Source of the DNA: Salinicoccus sp. YB14-2
GTDB taxonomy: Bacteria; Bacillota; Bacilli; Staphylococcales; Salinicoccaceae
Direction of reading: 5' to 3'
Assembly: GCF_001265075.1 (NCBI RefSeq)
Contig: NZ_LFKO01000001.1
Location: 1,149,482 to 1,213,481, forward strand
DNA length: 64,000 bases
The stretch's first letter is position 1. The number at the start of each line of letters is the position of its first letter. Below the pieces are notes generated by a model that did no database searches, had not been told where the DNA came from, and saw only the letters and a program-made list of their open reading frames with translations. A program made the position numbers and the translations under genes. This document shows, piece by piece, positions 34,995 to 44,369 of this stretch.

Positions 34995-35024
34995 AAGACT
35001 GATTGGATAATCAGTCTTTTTTTG
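34995..35024 (+). terminator. terminator after the arlRS-PepSY operon
   Basis: AAGACTGATT, four-base loop, AATCAGTCTT and a run of T's. Confidence 0.88.
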
Positions 35025-35110
35025 TATATAATTATAGGTATTCTTTATTTTCAAGAAGTACTTTGGTATATTCAATAAGTGATGATCAAGGGATGAAGGA
35101 GGTGTTCACG

Positions 35111-35848
35111 TTGATAAATATGGCCGGTGTAACAAAAACTTATGATGGGAAAAATGGTCTGTTCAATGCTGTAGACAACGTCTCATTTAAAGTTGAAGAA
35201 AATGAAATATTCGGTCTGATTGGCGAAAGCGGAGCTGGGAAGTCGACATTACTCCGTTTTATCAATGCGCTTGAATCCCCGTCTCAAGGCAAGGTGACTG
35301 TAGGTGATATCGAAGTTTTCAACCTTTCAGGAAAGCAGCTGAGACAGCATCAAAAAGATATCGGGATGATATTTCAACAGTTCAACCTGTTGAATAACAA
35401 GTCTCTCAGAGAAAACGTACACCTTCCCTTGGAACTACATAAATACGAAAATCCTTTAACTGTAGAAGAAGTGCTGCAATTTGTCGGTCTTCCGGATAAG
35501 GCCGATAATTATCCCGGTCAGTTATCAGGTGGTGAAAAACAACGTGTAGGCATAGCACGGGCGTTGATCACACGTCCGAAAATCTTACTCTGTGATGAAC
35601 CGACTTCTGCTCTTGATGAAAGCACTACAGAAGAGATTGTGGATGTATTGAAACGGGCGCATACAGCATTCGATATGACAATGCTTATCGTCACACATGA
35701 GTTGAATGTAATTAAAAGTATGTGTCAGAGGTGTGCTGTAATGGAAAAAGGAAAGCTTATTGACGTTATAGATATTGTTCCCAATACTCATCAAAAAAGT
35801 TATAAATCCTACCATGAACGTGTTTTGAAGGTATTGAAAAATGTTTGA
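35111..35848 (+). CDS. metN: methionine ABC transporter ATP-binding protein without the NIL domain
   Basis: The 245-residue ATPase has Walker A GESGAGKST, Q-loop FQQFNLL, signature LSGGEKQR and Walker B ILLCDEPTSALD. The order metN-metP-metQ identifies it. Family MetN proteins have about 340 residues with a C-terminal NIL/ACT domain that binds methionine and inhibits transport; this one stops just after the ATPase core, so feedback by that route should be missing. The TTG at 35111 follows AAGGAGGTG; the reading frame upstream covers the previous terminator and is not coding. No SAM riboswitch or T-box is visible in front. Confidence 0.85.
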   Translation: MINMAGVTKTYDGKNGLFNAVDNVSFKVEENEIFGLIGESGAGKSTLLRFINALESPSQGKVTVGDIEVFNLSGKQLRQHQKDIGMIFQQFNLLNNKSLRENVHLPLELHKYENPLTVEEVLQFVGLPDKADNYPGQLSGGEKQRVGIARALITRPKILLCDEPTSALDESTTEEIVDVLKRAHTAFDMTMLIVTHELNVIKSMCQRCAVMEKGKLIDVIDIVPNTHQKSYKSYHERVLKVLKNV

Positions 35849-36527
35849 TATCATTGAAGAATATGTCTCTCGTGTAGTAGAATTTTGGCCGGCGTTATTT
35901 GAAAGTTTATGGGAAACTGGAATTATGATGGGCTTTGCCATGACAGCAGCGATACTGTTGGGTCTGCCTCTGGGCACATTGTTATACTTAACGGCCAAAG
36001 GCAAACCGATGGAGAATATTTATATATATCAGCTTTCAAATATCTTCGTAAATATCGTCAGATCTTTTCCGTTCCTGCTGCTGGTTGTGGCAATGCAGCC
36101 TTTTATAAGAACAATATACGGAAGAGCGACCGGGGACCCAGTCGCAGCATCATTTCCTATGATGCTCATAGCAATCGCACTATATGCCCGCTTTGTACAG
36201 CAGTCGCTATTGGATGTACCGCGTGGCGTTACAGAAACGGCCCAATCCATGGGAGCATCCATATCTCAGCTTGTATGGAAGTTTCTATTTGTAGAATCGA
36301 GAAGTTCCTTAATCATCGGATTTACCACAGCATTTGTGAGTTTCATATCGTACTCGACAATTATGGGGGTTGTCGGCGGCGGCGGTATCGGTGACTTTGC
36401 CATCCGTTACGGTTATCAAAGATATGAAACAGATATAATGTATACAGCGATCATTGTTATCATCATCATTGTGCAGATTATGCAGTGGCTGGGATTAAAG
36501 CTCGCTAAAAAAATGGATAAAAGATAA
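35841..36527 (+). CDS. metP: methionine ABC transporter permease
   Basis: The 228-residue permease has five hydrophobic helices and the conserved binding-protein-dependent transport loop DVPRGVTETAQSMGASISQLVWKFLFVES. MetI/MetP permeases of D- and L-methionine importers have this size. Its ATG overlaps metN by eight bases and metQ follows within 26 bases. Confidence 0.87.
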   Translation: MFDIIEEYVSRVVEFWPALFESLWETGIMMGFAMTAAILLGLPLGTLLYLTAKGKPMENIYIYQLSNIFVNIVRSFPFLLLVVAMQPFIRTIYGRATGDPVAASFPMMLIAIALYARFVQQSLLDVPRGVTETAQSMGASISQLVWKFLFVESRSSLIIGFTTAFVSFISYSTIMGVVGGGGIGDFAIRYGYQRYETDIMYTAIIVIIIIVQIMQWLGLKLAKKMDKR

Positions 36528-36552
36528 TCATAATTTATAAGGAGTGAGTGTA

Positions 36553-37437
36553 ATGTTTAAACGTAATTTGTTGTTTGTATTGCTGGGCGTTATAGTATTT
36601 TTAATGACAGCATGCGGTAATGGAGAGGAAGAAAATACTGAGGAAACTTCAGAGAGTGCTGAAACGGAAGAAAATAGCACTGAAGAAGCGGTTGACGAAG
36701 AAGATACTGAATTAGTGGTTGCATCTCAAACGATTCCTATGACAGACGTAGTAGAATTGGCAGCAGAAGCAATAGAAGAACCTTACACGGTTGAAATGGT
36801 GGAAGTGGCTGATAATATTCAATATAACGAAGCATTGTTGAATGAAGAAGTGGATGCAAATTTTGCACAGCATGAACCATTTATGGAAATGTTTAATGCA
36901 GAAAGAGATGGAAACCTGGTGGCAATACAGCCAATCTATAATGCGATTGTAGGATTCTACTCACCTGTATATGATTCAATAGAAGATATAGAAGATGGTG
37001 CTGAAGTTGCAATTCCAAGTGATGCAACAAACGAAGCACGGGCATTAATGATTTTGGAACAACATGGTTTGATTACTTTAGCTGATGATGTAACTTACGA
37101 TGCCACTGTAGATGACATTGAAGAGAATCCGCATGACTTCACATTTACTCATGTCGATTTGTTAAACCTGACATCTTCATACGAAGATGGTATTGAACTG
37201 GTCTTTAACTACCCTACATATATCGACAGTATTGGATTAACGTCGGAAGATGCAGTATTCCTGGAAGAGGATGAGGATAATACATTTGCAATTACACTCG
37301 TAGCACGGGAAGATAATCAGGATTCTGAAGCGATTCAGGCGCTTCAAGAAGCTTTTACATCGGATGAAGTCTATGAATTTTTATCCGAGCTTGAAGAAGA
37401 GGGCCACCTGGAGCCTGCTTTTGAACAGGGTGAATAG
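36553..37437 (+). CDS. metQ: methionine-binding lipoprotein, NlpA family
   Basis: The 294-residue lipoprotein has a signal peptide ending LMTACGNG, with the lipidated Cys about residue 19, then an unusually acidic Glu/Ser/Thr linker of about 35 residues. The NlpA/MetQ domain follows: LVVASQTIPMTDVVELAAEAI...YNEALLNEEVDANFAQHEPFMEMFN. The NFAQHEPFM stretch is the methionine-site signature of the family. The ATG at 36553 follows AAGGAG; the GTG at 36544 overlaps it. It delivers methionine, or a related substrate, to MetNP. Confidence 0.87.
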   Translation: MFKRNLLFVLLGVIVFLMTACGNGEEENTEETSESAETEENSTEEAVDEEDTELVVASQTIPMTDVVELAAEAIEEPYTVEMVEVADNIQYNEALLNEEVDANFAQHEPFMEMFNAERDGNLVAIQPIYNAIVGFYSPVYDSIEDIEDGAEVAIPSDATNEARALMILEQHGLITLADDVTYDATVDDIEENPHDFTFTHVDLLNLTSSYEDGIELVFNYPTYIDSIGLTSEDAVFLEEDEDNTFAITLVAREDNQDSEAIQALQEAFTSDEVYEFLSELEEEGHLEPAFEQGE

Positions 37438-37438
37438 T

Positions 37439-37479
37439 AAAAAGGTGAAATGTTCACATTAGAACATTTCACCTTTTTT
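37439..37479. terminator. bidirectional terminator after metQ
   Basis: AAAAAGGTGAAATGTTC, six-base loop and the exact complement with T's; the minus-strand neighbour's stop codon lies within it. Confidence 0.9.
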
Positions 37480-37948
37480 ATATCTTTAACTCATATTCCT
37501 GAGCGAGTTGAGCTTTAAACAGCTTAGTATAGATATCTGTCACGACAGCTTCAAGACGCGCATTATGGATGTTGTCCATATCATGCATACGGATTACAGT
37601 TAATTTGACATTAGAGGATTCCAGAAGTTGTTTGAAGCCCTCGTCTTTTTTGAAGTCGGTTTTCAGCTGTTTGAATATATTATCTCTGCTGTTACCGACG
37701 ATAAACAAATCACCATCTTTGAATAAGAGATAAATTCCCTTTAAATCATGCATGAATTGTAGTTCATATTTATTTTTTAGATCATTTTTAAGTTTATTAA
37801 AATCAATTGAGCGTTTGTTATTTTTATTAATAATTGTCAGCTTGAAATTTTCTAAATGACTGTTCTCCCAAATTTTACCCAGGTCACATGCATATTTTGT
37901 AATAATTGATTTCATCAATTTTTTATCTTCCAAATATTCGTTAACCAT
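37478..37948 (-). CDS. divergent GIY-YIG-like domain protein
   Basis: The 156-residue protein has no membrane segment. Its second half carries a weak GIY-YIG pattern: GIY at 71-73, FIVG at 82-85 in place of YIG, Arg88 in NSRDNIFKQL, and Glu133 in ARLEAVVTDIY, at roughly the spacing of catalytic residues in GIY-YIG nucleases. The N-terminal 60 residues are charged and unassigned. I do not recognise a named family. It could be an inactive or altered nuclease; confidence in the fold is modest. It is monocistronic, between metQ and the aldehyde dehydrogenase gene. Confidence 0.55.
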   Translation of the reverse strand: MVNEYLEDKKLMKSIITKYACDLGKIWENSHLENFKLTIINKNNKRSIDFNKLKNDLKNKYELQFMHDLKGIYLLFKDGDLFIVGNSRDNIFKQLKTDFKKDEGFKQLLESSNVKLTVIRMHDMDNIHNARLEAVVTDIYTKLFKAQLAQEYELKI

Positions 37949-38024
37949 ATTATCACCTCGTTCATAACACTGTACTTTAATTCAGCAGAAAAGTCATCAA
38001 ATAAAATTCATGACTATGTGTGGT

Positions 38025-39452
38025 TTATGCGAAATAACCTTTAATGGTTTTAACTTCTAAAAATTCTTCGATGCCGAAATCGCCCCACTCACGTCCGAGT
38101 CCGGATTGTTTGTAACCGCCGAATGGCAGATCGGACTGACCTGGTACATCGTTTATGCCTACTGTACCCGCTTCAATAGAACGCGCAATTTTTTTCAGAG
38201 ACGCCTTATCATTGCCCATAACATAACCGGCCAGTCCGTACTTTGTGTCATTAGCTATCTCTATAGCTTCACCCAGGTCTTTGTATGTGAGGACAGACAT
38301 GACAGGGCCGAAGATTTCTTCTTGTGCTATCTGCATTTTATTATCGACATCTGTGAAAATGGTCGGCTTTGCAAAATAACCCTTATCCAGTCCGTCAGGT
38401 TTTCCTGTGCCGCCATAGTACAGTTTCGCCCCCTCTTTTTCTCCGATGTCTATATAACTCTGCACCTGATCAAATTGCTTCTTACTGATGACCGGTCCCA
38501 TTGTTGTCGTTTCATCGTTAGGGTCACCGACAACGACTTCATGCATATACTGCTTAGCTTTCTTAATGAACTCATCTTTGATGGATGCAGGGATAAGCGT
38601 TCTTGTGCCTGCTGTACATACTTGTCCTGTATTGTTCACTACCTTTTGGACGGCAGACCTGGCTGCTTTGTCTATATCGACATCGTCCAAAATAATGTAT
38701 GGAGATTTCCCGCCCAATTCGAGCGCGACTCTTTTAAAATCCTGACTGGCTTTTTCCATTATTTTAGAACCTGTTGGACCCGAGCCTGTAAATGACATCA
38801 TACGTACTTTAGGATGGCCGGATAAAGGTGTTCCTACTCCTTCTCCATCACCGTTCACAAGGTTGAAGACCCCTTTCGGCACTCCGGCTGCATCAAAAAT
38901 CTCTGCTAAAATTATTGCGGCAAATGGTGTTTCTTCAGATGGTTTCAATACCACGGGAGAACCGGCTGCCATAGCTGCGGATAATTTTAATGATGTCTGG
39001 TTGGTCGGGAAATTCCATGGTGTGATCAATCCGGCAACCCCAATTGCTTCTTTTACTACAAGCGCGTCTCCACGCCTTTCTTCAAACTGGAAATCATCAA
39101 GGGCGTCTCTCGCTGCCTTGAAGTGGGTCAGCCCCATTTCGTAATGGACGTTTTCCGACTTACTTTTTGGAGAGCCGAGTTCGGATGTAATGGCTTTGAT
39201 GATATCATCTTTTCTATTTTCATATTCAGTCACAATCCTGTCCAGCATATTTTTTCTGTCTTCCACCGGCATATTTCTAAATGTGAGGTAAACGGCATCT
39301 GCCGCCTCTACTGCTTTGTCCACATCTTCTGAATTGCCTTTTGCAATCTTTCCATAAACCTCTTCTGTTGCAGGATTGATAACATCGATGGTTTCACCGC
39401 TCATGCTGTCAATCCACTCACCGTTGATATATTGTTTTGTATAAGTCTCCAT
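38025..39452 (-). CDS. NAD(P)-dependent aldehyde dehydrogenase
   Basis: The 475-residue class of S. aureus AldA-like dehydrogenases oxidises aldehydes to acids. Seen: PWNFPTNQ and KPSEETP (cofactor site), [11 protein letters not shown], the general base Glu in LELGGKSP, and the nucleophile Cys in [12 protein letters not shown]. The end is [24 protein letters not shown]. The ATG at 39452 after GAGGAG is preferred to the TTG two codons earlier. It is a single gene; the substrate is undefined. Confidence 0.88.
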   Translation of the reverse strand: METYTKQYINGEWIDSMSGETIDVINPATEEVYGKIAKGNSEDVDKAVEAADAVYLTFRNMPVEDRKNMLDRIVTEYENRKDDIIKAITSELGSPKSKSENVHYEMGLTHFKAARDALDDFQFEERRGDALVVKEAIGVAGLITPWNFPTNQTSLKLSAAMAAGSPVVLKPSEETPFAAIILAEIFDAAGVPKGVFNLVNGDGEGVGTPLSGHPKVRMMSFTGSGPTGSKIMEKASQDFKRVALELGGKSPYIILDDVDIDKAARSAVQKVVNNTGQVCTAGTRTLIPASIKDEFIKKAKQYMHEVVVGDPNDETTTMGPVISKKQFDQVQSYIDIGEKEGAKLYYGGTGKPDGLDKGYFAKPTIFTDVDNKMQIAQEEIFGPVMSVLTYKDLGEAIEIANDTKYGLAGYVMGNDKASLKKIARSIEAGTVGINDVPGQSDLPFGGYKQSGLGREWGDFGIEEFLEVKTIKGYFA

Positions 39453-39600
39453 TATCAAATCTCCTCATAACAGTGCTATATGTATTCTATCCTATTCTTA
39501 CCACAGATAAACCGGTAATGGACCCTTAAAGACTTCATATGCTTTATATAAAATGGGTTCTGAAAATATGCGATTCAAAGGTCATATATAATGAAAAATA

Positions 39601-39630
39601 AAACCATTGTGGCTTTTCACAATGGTTTAA
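39601..39630. terminator. terminator after the small membrane protein gene
   Basis: AAACCATTGTG, six-base loop, CACAATGGTTT; T-rich on the minus-strand exit side. Confidence 0.85.
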
Positions 39631-39635
39631 AATGA

Positions 39636-39983
39636 TTATTTACGGAAAGTTTCAAAAAAGCTCAGTGTATTCAATCCGAAAAATTTAATGGCGCCTTTTG
39701 TTTCTTCAAAGCCGTCACCTGATTTATAATGCTTGAATATTGCCGTGCCTAATACCAGGTTCATCATAATGATACCTATTCTTACCAGTGTTTTACTGAA
39801 TAGTGTAAAGAACAGGAGTGCCCCGCCGATTGATTCGAAATAACCGGCAAGTTTCATCTGTTTACTGTCCACACTGAACTTTTCTTCAAAACCGGTGCCA
39901 AGCTCCCCATCGTTTTGTACTTTTTGAAGTCCGCCTTCAAACATATTTTTACCTACATAAAAGTTGACTAAATGACGTAACAT
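39636..39983 (-). CDS. small DoxX-like membrane protein
   Basis: The 115-residue protein begins MLRHLVNFYVGKNMFEGGLQK, has a polar stretch (ELGTGFEEKFSVDSKQ) and then two or three hydrophobic helices (LAGYFESIGGALLFFTLFS, LVRIGIIMMNLVLGTAIF). The pattern recalls short DoxX/DoxD-like proteins found in staphylococci. No functional residues are identifiable. It has a strong AGGAGGACATAAT ribosome site and its own terminator; oatA is divergent. Confidence 0.55.
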   Translation of the reverse strand: MLRHLVNFYVGKNMFEGGLQKVQNDGELGTGFEEKFSVDSKQMKLAGYFESIGGALLFFTLFSKTLVRIGIIMMNLVLGTAIFKHYKSGDGFEETKGAIKFFGLNTLSFFETFRK

Positions 39984-40103
39984 ATTATGTCCTCCTAATT
40001 AGTTGATCCTAAATTACATATACCCAAAAGTTTACATGATAATTTATGATAGCATGATATAATTTAAATTACTTATTATCAATCTGAAAGTAAGGTCAAA
40101 GTT

Positions 40104-41864
40104 ATGAGTAATCACTCTAATCAATTGAAATTACAAAGCTCAAGATACATGCCTGGTTTGGATGGCTTAAGAGCTATTGCAGTCATAGCGATAATACTTT
40201 ACCACTTGAATCCTCGCTGGCTGCCAGGTGGATTTTTAGGAGTGGATACTTTTTTTGTGATTTCTGGCTATTTAATCACCAGTCTGCTTCTAAGGGAATA
40301 TCATAATACCCAGATGATTGATTTGAAGAACTTCTGGATAAGAAGATTCAGAAGATTGATACCTGCTGTGTTTTTTATGACCAGTGTTGTGATTACATAT
40401 GTCTTGATATTCGAGTCCGGCATTATTCGAACGGTGAAAGAAGATGGCATTGCAGCCTTTTTGTATATGTCCAACTGGTGGTACATCATTGAAGATGTCA
40501 GTTATTTTGAAGCATCCGAACCAAAACCGCTGATGCATTTATGGAGTCTGGCAATCGAAGAGCAGTTTTATATCATATGGCCGGCAGCTTTATTGATTTT
40601 ATTGCTGAAAATTAAAAACTACAAACATATTATGCTCATCATCTTCATGATGACCTTGATTTCATTGATATGGATGATGGTACTTACTGTCCCTTTCGAA
40701 GATAATTCCAGAGTATATTTCGGCACTGATACACGTCTGCAGACGCTTTTGCTGGGCGTGCTGCTCGCTTATATCTGGCCGCCCTTCAAGTTGAAAAAAG
40801 ATATCGGTCAAAAAATAAAGGTCTGGATTGACGGTGTCGGTGTCGGTGCATTGCTGGTATTGGTCATTATCTTCATTACAGTCGATGATTCCAGCCACTG
40901 GATATATTATGGCGGCCTGTATTTAATTACACTGGTGACGTTACTATTGATTGCAAGCAGTGTGCACCCTTCGACAGTACTGCCCAAAATATTGGGTAAT
41001 CCGTTATTTTTGTGGGTGGGAACAAGATCGTACAGCCTGTATTTATGGCATTATCCTATCATCATTCTTATTAATGTGAATTTTGTTCAGGGTCAAATAC
41101 CATATTATATTATCCTGCTCCAGATTTTATTGACTATCATATTTGCAGAAATATCCTACAAATGGATTGAAACACCATTCAGACGACATGGATTTAAAGC
41201 AGTTTGGCCATCATCCCAAAAAAGGTTGCGGCTAATCACCACGGTAACAGTCGCGGCTGTCAGTCTTACAGTAATGACTGGATTGTTTGATGATTTGCAT
41301 GAGGACGTAAATAAAAATCGTCAGACCCATTATTTATTCGAACAGAACACTCAGAAAGAAAGTGAGGAACCATCGGATGAAACGCTCAATCTACAGGAAA
41401 TCACTCCCCTTTTCATCGGTGATTCTATCATGGTAAATGTTGGAGAGGAACTGGAAAGCAGAATTCCCAATGCAGTGATTGACGGCGAAGTTGGCAGACA
41501 GGTAAGGGATACTGTAGAGCTGGTTGAACACAAGTACAGTGATTACGGCAATCCTGATGATATTATAGTAATTCAGCTCGGGACCAATGGAACATTTACA
41601 GAAGATGAACTGAATGCGCTTATCGATATTTTCGGTGATGCTGAAATATATTTCGTAAACACCAGAGTCCCAAGATCTTGGGAAACCTCAGTGAATGAAT
41701 CTTTGGAAGAAGCAGGTAATAATCATGGGAATGTGACGATTATTGACTGGTATTCATATTCTGAAGATAAAACTGAGTATTTTTCAGCAGACGGGGTACA
41801 TCTGTTACCGGAAGGAATAGAGAGTATGGCGGACCTCATCATAGATGCCATTAAGCAGAATTAA
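40104..41864 (+). CDS. oatA: peptidoglycan O-acetyltransferase (OatA type)
   Basis: The 586-residue protein has two parts. The N-terminal acyltransferase-3 domain has about ten helices, with YMPGLDGLRAIAVIAIILYHLNPRWLPGGFLGVDTFFVISGYLI and the conserved His34. The C-terminal extracellular SGNH esterase-fold domain starts about 430: catalytic Ser441 in IGDSIM, LGTNG block, and Asp563/His566 in DGVHLLP. This is the layout of OatA, which acetylates muramic acid O-6 and gives lysozyme resistance in staphylococci. Paralogues acetylate other wall polymers, so the target is probable, not proven. Monocistronic. Confidence 0.85.
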   Translation: MSNHSNQLKLQSSRYMPGLDGLRAIAVIAIILYHLNPRWLPGGFLGVDTFFVISGYLITSLLLREYHNTQMIDLKNFWIRRFRRLIPAVFFMTSVVITYVLIFESGIIRTVKEDGIAAFLYMSNWWYIIEDVSYFEASEPKPLMHLWSLAIEEQFYIIWPAALLILLLKIKNYKHIMLIIFMMTLISLIWMMVLTVPFEDNSRVYFGTDTRLQTLLLGVLLAYIWPPFKLKKDIGQKIKVWIDGVGVGALLVLVIIFITVDDSSHWIYYGGLYLITLVTLLLIASSVHPSTVLPKILGNPLFLWVGTRSYSLYLWHYPIIILINVNFVQGQIPYYIILLQILLTIIFAEISYKWIETPFRRHGFKAVWPSSQKRLRLITTVTVAAVSLTVMTGLFDDLHEDVNKNRQTHYLFEQNTQKESEEPSDETLNLQEITPLFIGDSIMVNVGEELESRIPNAVIDGEVGRQVRDTVELVEHKYSDYGNPDDIIVIQLGTNGTFTEDELNALIDIFGDAEIYFVNTRVPRSWETSVNESLEEAGNNHGNVTIIDWYSYSEDKTEYFSADGVHLLPEGIESMADLIIDAIKQN

Positions 41865-41971
41865 AGCAGATATATTTTACATATTTAAGTGAATATTATG
41901 TCCAAAGTGTTAATATTCACTAAAAATAGTAATATTCTATCAAAATTTAATTGTGGTTTCCATTTTATGGT

Positions 41972-42000
41972 TTGTGATTTTTAGAACAAGTTACTATAAT
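41972..42000 (+). promoter_or_regulatory. sigma-A promoter of the PTS IIC gene
   Basis: TTGTGA, 17-bp spacer, TATAAT; start of transcription near 42007, leaving a leader of about 40 bases. Confidence 0.6.
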
Positions 42001-42034
42001 GGTAATATTGAAAGCCTTTTTATAGGAACAAATA

Positions 42035-43102
42035 TTGGAGGGACTTAAAATCGATCAGTTAATAGGTATAGGACTTTTATTATTAATACTCGTATTTTTC
42101 AGTTTGTTTACATACTATGCGCCATACGGCAGTGAGGTCATGAGTGCGCTGGCGGCAGCAGCAATCGCAACGTTTTTAGTGGAGGCATTACAGGGCTATG
42201 TCATCGGAGATATCTTCGCTCTTGATTTCTTTAAAGAGGCAGGAACAGTGGCTGGAACACTTTCAGGTGTCATTGTCGCGATGTTAGTCGGTTTGAAGAT
42301 GGGTGTTAACCCTCAAAACTCGGCAATACTTGCTGTAGCTTTCGGAGAAATCGGTTTAATCCCCGCATTATTCTCAGCATATCTTGTAGCATTTTTAATT
42401 AAATTTTTTCAGAATAAAGTCGGACTTGGAATGGACTTTATTTTAGTTATCTTGCTTGCTGTACCTTTAGCCAGATGGTTCGGATTATTAATTACGCCGC
42501 TGGTTGATGGTTCCTTGCTTAGAATCGGTGCGATCATTGAGTTGGCTATGGATGCAAGTCCATTGGTTATGGGCTTGATGCTTGGTGGAATCGTCACAGT
42601 GGTTGGTACTTCTCCGCTGAGTTCTATGGCATTGACTGCAATGCTCGGATTGACAGGCGCACCGATGGCGGTGGCAGCACTATCAGCTTTCGGTTCTGCA
42701 TTTATGAACAGTACTTTACTTCATAGATTAAAAATTGGTAAATTGAAATCTGTAATTTCTATTGCAATAGAGCCATTGTCTAAAGCGGATTTGGTTACTG
42801 CAAACCCAATCCCGATTTATACGACGAACTTCTTCGGAGGTGCTCTAAGCGGTATCATCATTGCATATTCCGGTATGATCAACGATGCCCCGGGTACAGC
42901 TGCACCTACACCAGGACTTCTGGTGATGTTCGGATTCAATCCTGCCGGACAAGTACTACTATATGCAGCAATTTGTGCGGTCTTGTGTTTCATTGTCGGT
43001 TTGGCAGGCAGCTATGTATTTAGAAACTTCCCTATCAAGAATAGTGAAGTTTTAACTGAAGACCAAACTTTTTCAAGTGCTAAAGCATCAAAAGAATATT
43101 AA
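42035..43102 (+). CDS. orphan PTS-type EIIC membrane protein
   Basis: The protein of about 350 residues has eight to ten hydrophobic helices and matches the PTS_EIIC_2 type found as single genes in staphylococci: GTVAGTLSGVIVAMLVGLKMGVNPQNSAILAVAFGEIGLIPALFSAYLVAFLIKFFQ, MLGGIVTVVGTSPLSSMALTAMLGLTG. No EIIA or EIIB gene is near, so sugar phosphorylation is doubtful. The start is unusual: TTG at 42035 lacks an upstream ribosome site, whereas a strong GGAGGG (42037-42042) stands seven bases before an in-frame ATC codon at 42050. Coordinates follow the TTG. Confidence 0.75.
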   Translation: MEGLKIDQLIGIGLLLLILVFFSLFTYYAPYGSEVMSALAAAAIATFLVEALQGYVIGDIFALDFFKEAGTVAGTLSGVIVAMLVGLKMGVNPQNSAILAVAFGEIGLIPALFSAYLVAFLIKFFQNKVGLGMDFILVILLAVPLARWFGLLITPLVDGSLLRIGAIIELAMDASPLVMGLMLGGIVTVVGTSPLSSMALTAMLGLTGAPMAVAALSAFGSAFMNSTLLHRLKIGKLKSVISIAIEPLSKADLVTANPIPIYTTNFFGGALSGIIIAYSGMINDAPGTAAPTPGLLVMFGFNPAGQVLLYAAICAVLCFIVGLAGSYVFRNFPIKNSEVLTEDQTFSSAKASKEY

Positions 43103-43110
43103 CTAATGGA

Positions 43111-43148
43111 AGAAAGTCTATGACGGTTCCGTCATAGACTTTCTTTTT
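43111..43148 (+). terminator. terminator after the PTS IIC gene
   Basis: AGAAAGTCTATGACGG, two-base loop, CCGTCATAGACTTTCT and T's. Confidence 0.9.
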
Positions 43149-43227
43149 GATTTCGGACCAACGACTGAACGGAATATTATTGGATTGAATGAAATATTGT
43201 TATAATATCTCATAAGGAGTGATATGA

Positions 43228-43701
43228 ATGTCAATTTATGATATTGAAGTTACAGAGACAGACGGCAGTAATTATTCGCTTGAAAAGTATAGAGGGCGTC
43301 CGATACTGATTGTAAATACAGCAAGTAAATGCGGTTTCGCACCACAATTTGATGGCTTGGAAAAGCTGTACCAGGACTATAAAGATGATGGCCTGGTTGT
43401 CCTTGGATTTCCTAGTAATCAATTTGGTGGCCAGGAACCGGGTACATCTGAAGAAGCAGCGGAAAACTGTAAGTTGAATTATGGAGTATCTTTTCCGATG
43501 CATCAGAAAATTGATGTTAACGGAGAGGATGAGCATCCCCTGTATGAGTATTTGAAGTCGTCAAAAAAGGGGTTGTTCAATGACAAGATTAAATGGAATT
43601 TCACTAAGTTTCTTGTGGACAGGAATGGTGAAGTGAAAGAAAGGTATGCACCTAAAACAAAACCGGAAAGTATAAATGAAGATGTAGAGCGGATTTTATA
43701 A
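43228..43701 (+). CDS. glutathione peroxidase-like thiol peroxidase
   Basis: The 157-residue thioredoxin-fold peroxidase has the peroxidatic Cys35 in [11 protein letters not shown], Gln in [11 protein letters not shown] and Trp in [10 protein letters not shown], the GPx catalytic set with Cys in place of selenocysteine. Cys76-type resolving residue ENCKLNYGV is present, so thioredoxin is the likely reductant. S. aureus calls its homologues BsaA/GpxA. Single gene with an AAGGAGTG site. Confidence 0.9.
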   Translation: MSIYDIEVTETDGSNYSLEKYRGRPILIVNTASKCGFAPQFDGLEKLYQDYKDDGLVVLGFPSNQFGGQEPGTSEEAAENCKLNYGVSFPMHQKIDVNGEDEHPLYEYLKSSKKGLFNDKIKWNFTKFLVDRNGEVKERYAPKTKPESINEDVERIL

Positions 43702-43786
43702 CGGCACCCATTATATGAATTAAATGCATGGATCCAAAGGGTTCAAAGTATTTACTTTAAAAGAGCAACGCCTTTATAACGGCAGA

Positions 43787-43826
43787 AAAAAACAGGAATG
43801 TTTCACGGGAAACATTCCTGTTTTAC
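43787..43826. terminator. bidirectional terminator between gpx and ytoQ
   Basis: AAAACAGGAATGTTTC, four-base loop and the exact complement with T's on both sides. Confidence 0.9.
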
Positions 43827-43829
43827 ATT

Positions 43830-44270
43830 CTATTTATAAATATATTTTATGACCTCAACTGCCTGATCCACAGTTTCAACAGTCACATTTGCTTTGTTGG
43901 ATAATTCTTTAAGAGCATGGATTGCGCTCTCCGGTCTGATAATGATCAAAGGTTTGCCAAGGTTGATGGCGGTTGTTGCATCCATCGTCGTATTCCATTG
44001 CTTATACTTTTCACCGTACAATGCAATAACGAAATCAGCCTTGTTCATAAGAACTGAAGTTCTGAAGTTATTAATGCTTGAAGCAGCATCGTCCCTGAAA
44101 TAATCACTGGGCTGCTTACCTAAAACGTTTTCACCGATGTCATCAGATAAATCATGATTGGTCTGCGGACCGACAAAATTTAAATCCAAACCACTGTCTT
44201 TTGCCTTTTTCTCAACTTCTCCGCGCCAGTCATCATGAATCTGACCTGCAAGATAAACTGTAAACGTCAT
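43830..44270 (-). CDS. ytoQ: YtoQ-family protein
   Basis: The 146-residue protein closely follows B. subtilis YtoQ: VYLAGQIHDDWR, NFVGPQTNHDLSDDIGENVLG, SINNFRTSVLMNKADFVIALYGEKYKQWNT, DATTAINLGKPLIIIRPESAIHALKELSNKANVTVETV. The fold is related to nucleoside 2-deoxyribosyltransferases. No biochemical function is established. Single gene with AGGAGGAT upstream. Confidence 0.85.
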   Translation of the reverse strand: MTFTVYLAGQIHDDWRGEVEKKAKDSGLDLNFVGPQTNHDLSDDIGENVLGKQPSDYFRDDAASSINNFRTSVLMNKADFVIALYGEKYKQWNTTMDATTAINLGKPLIIIRPESAIHALKELSNKANVTVETVDQAVEVIKYIYK

Positions 44271-44369
44271 TAATTAATATCCTCCTTGTAAATCATAAGT
44301 TATATATACTCTACTACAATTATGATAATATAGAAATTGAAATGATTAACACTGTAAGGATGTGTCTAG

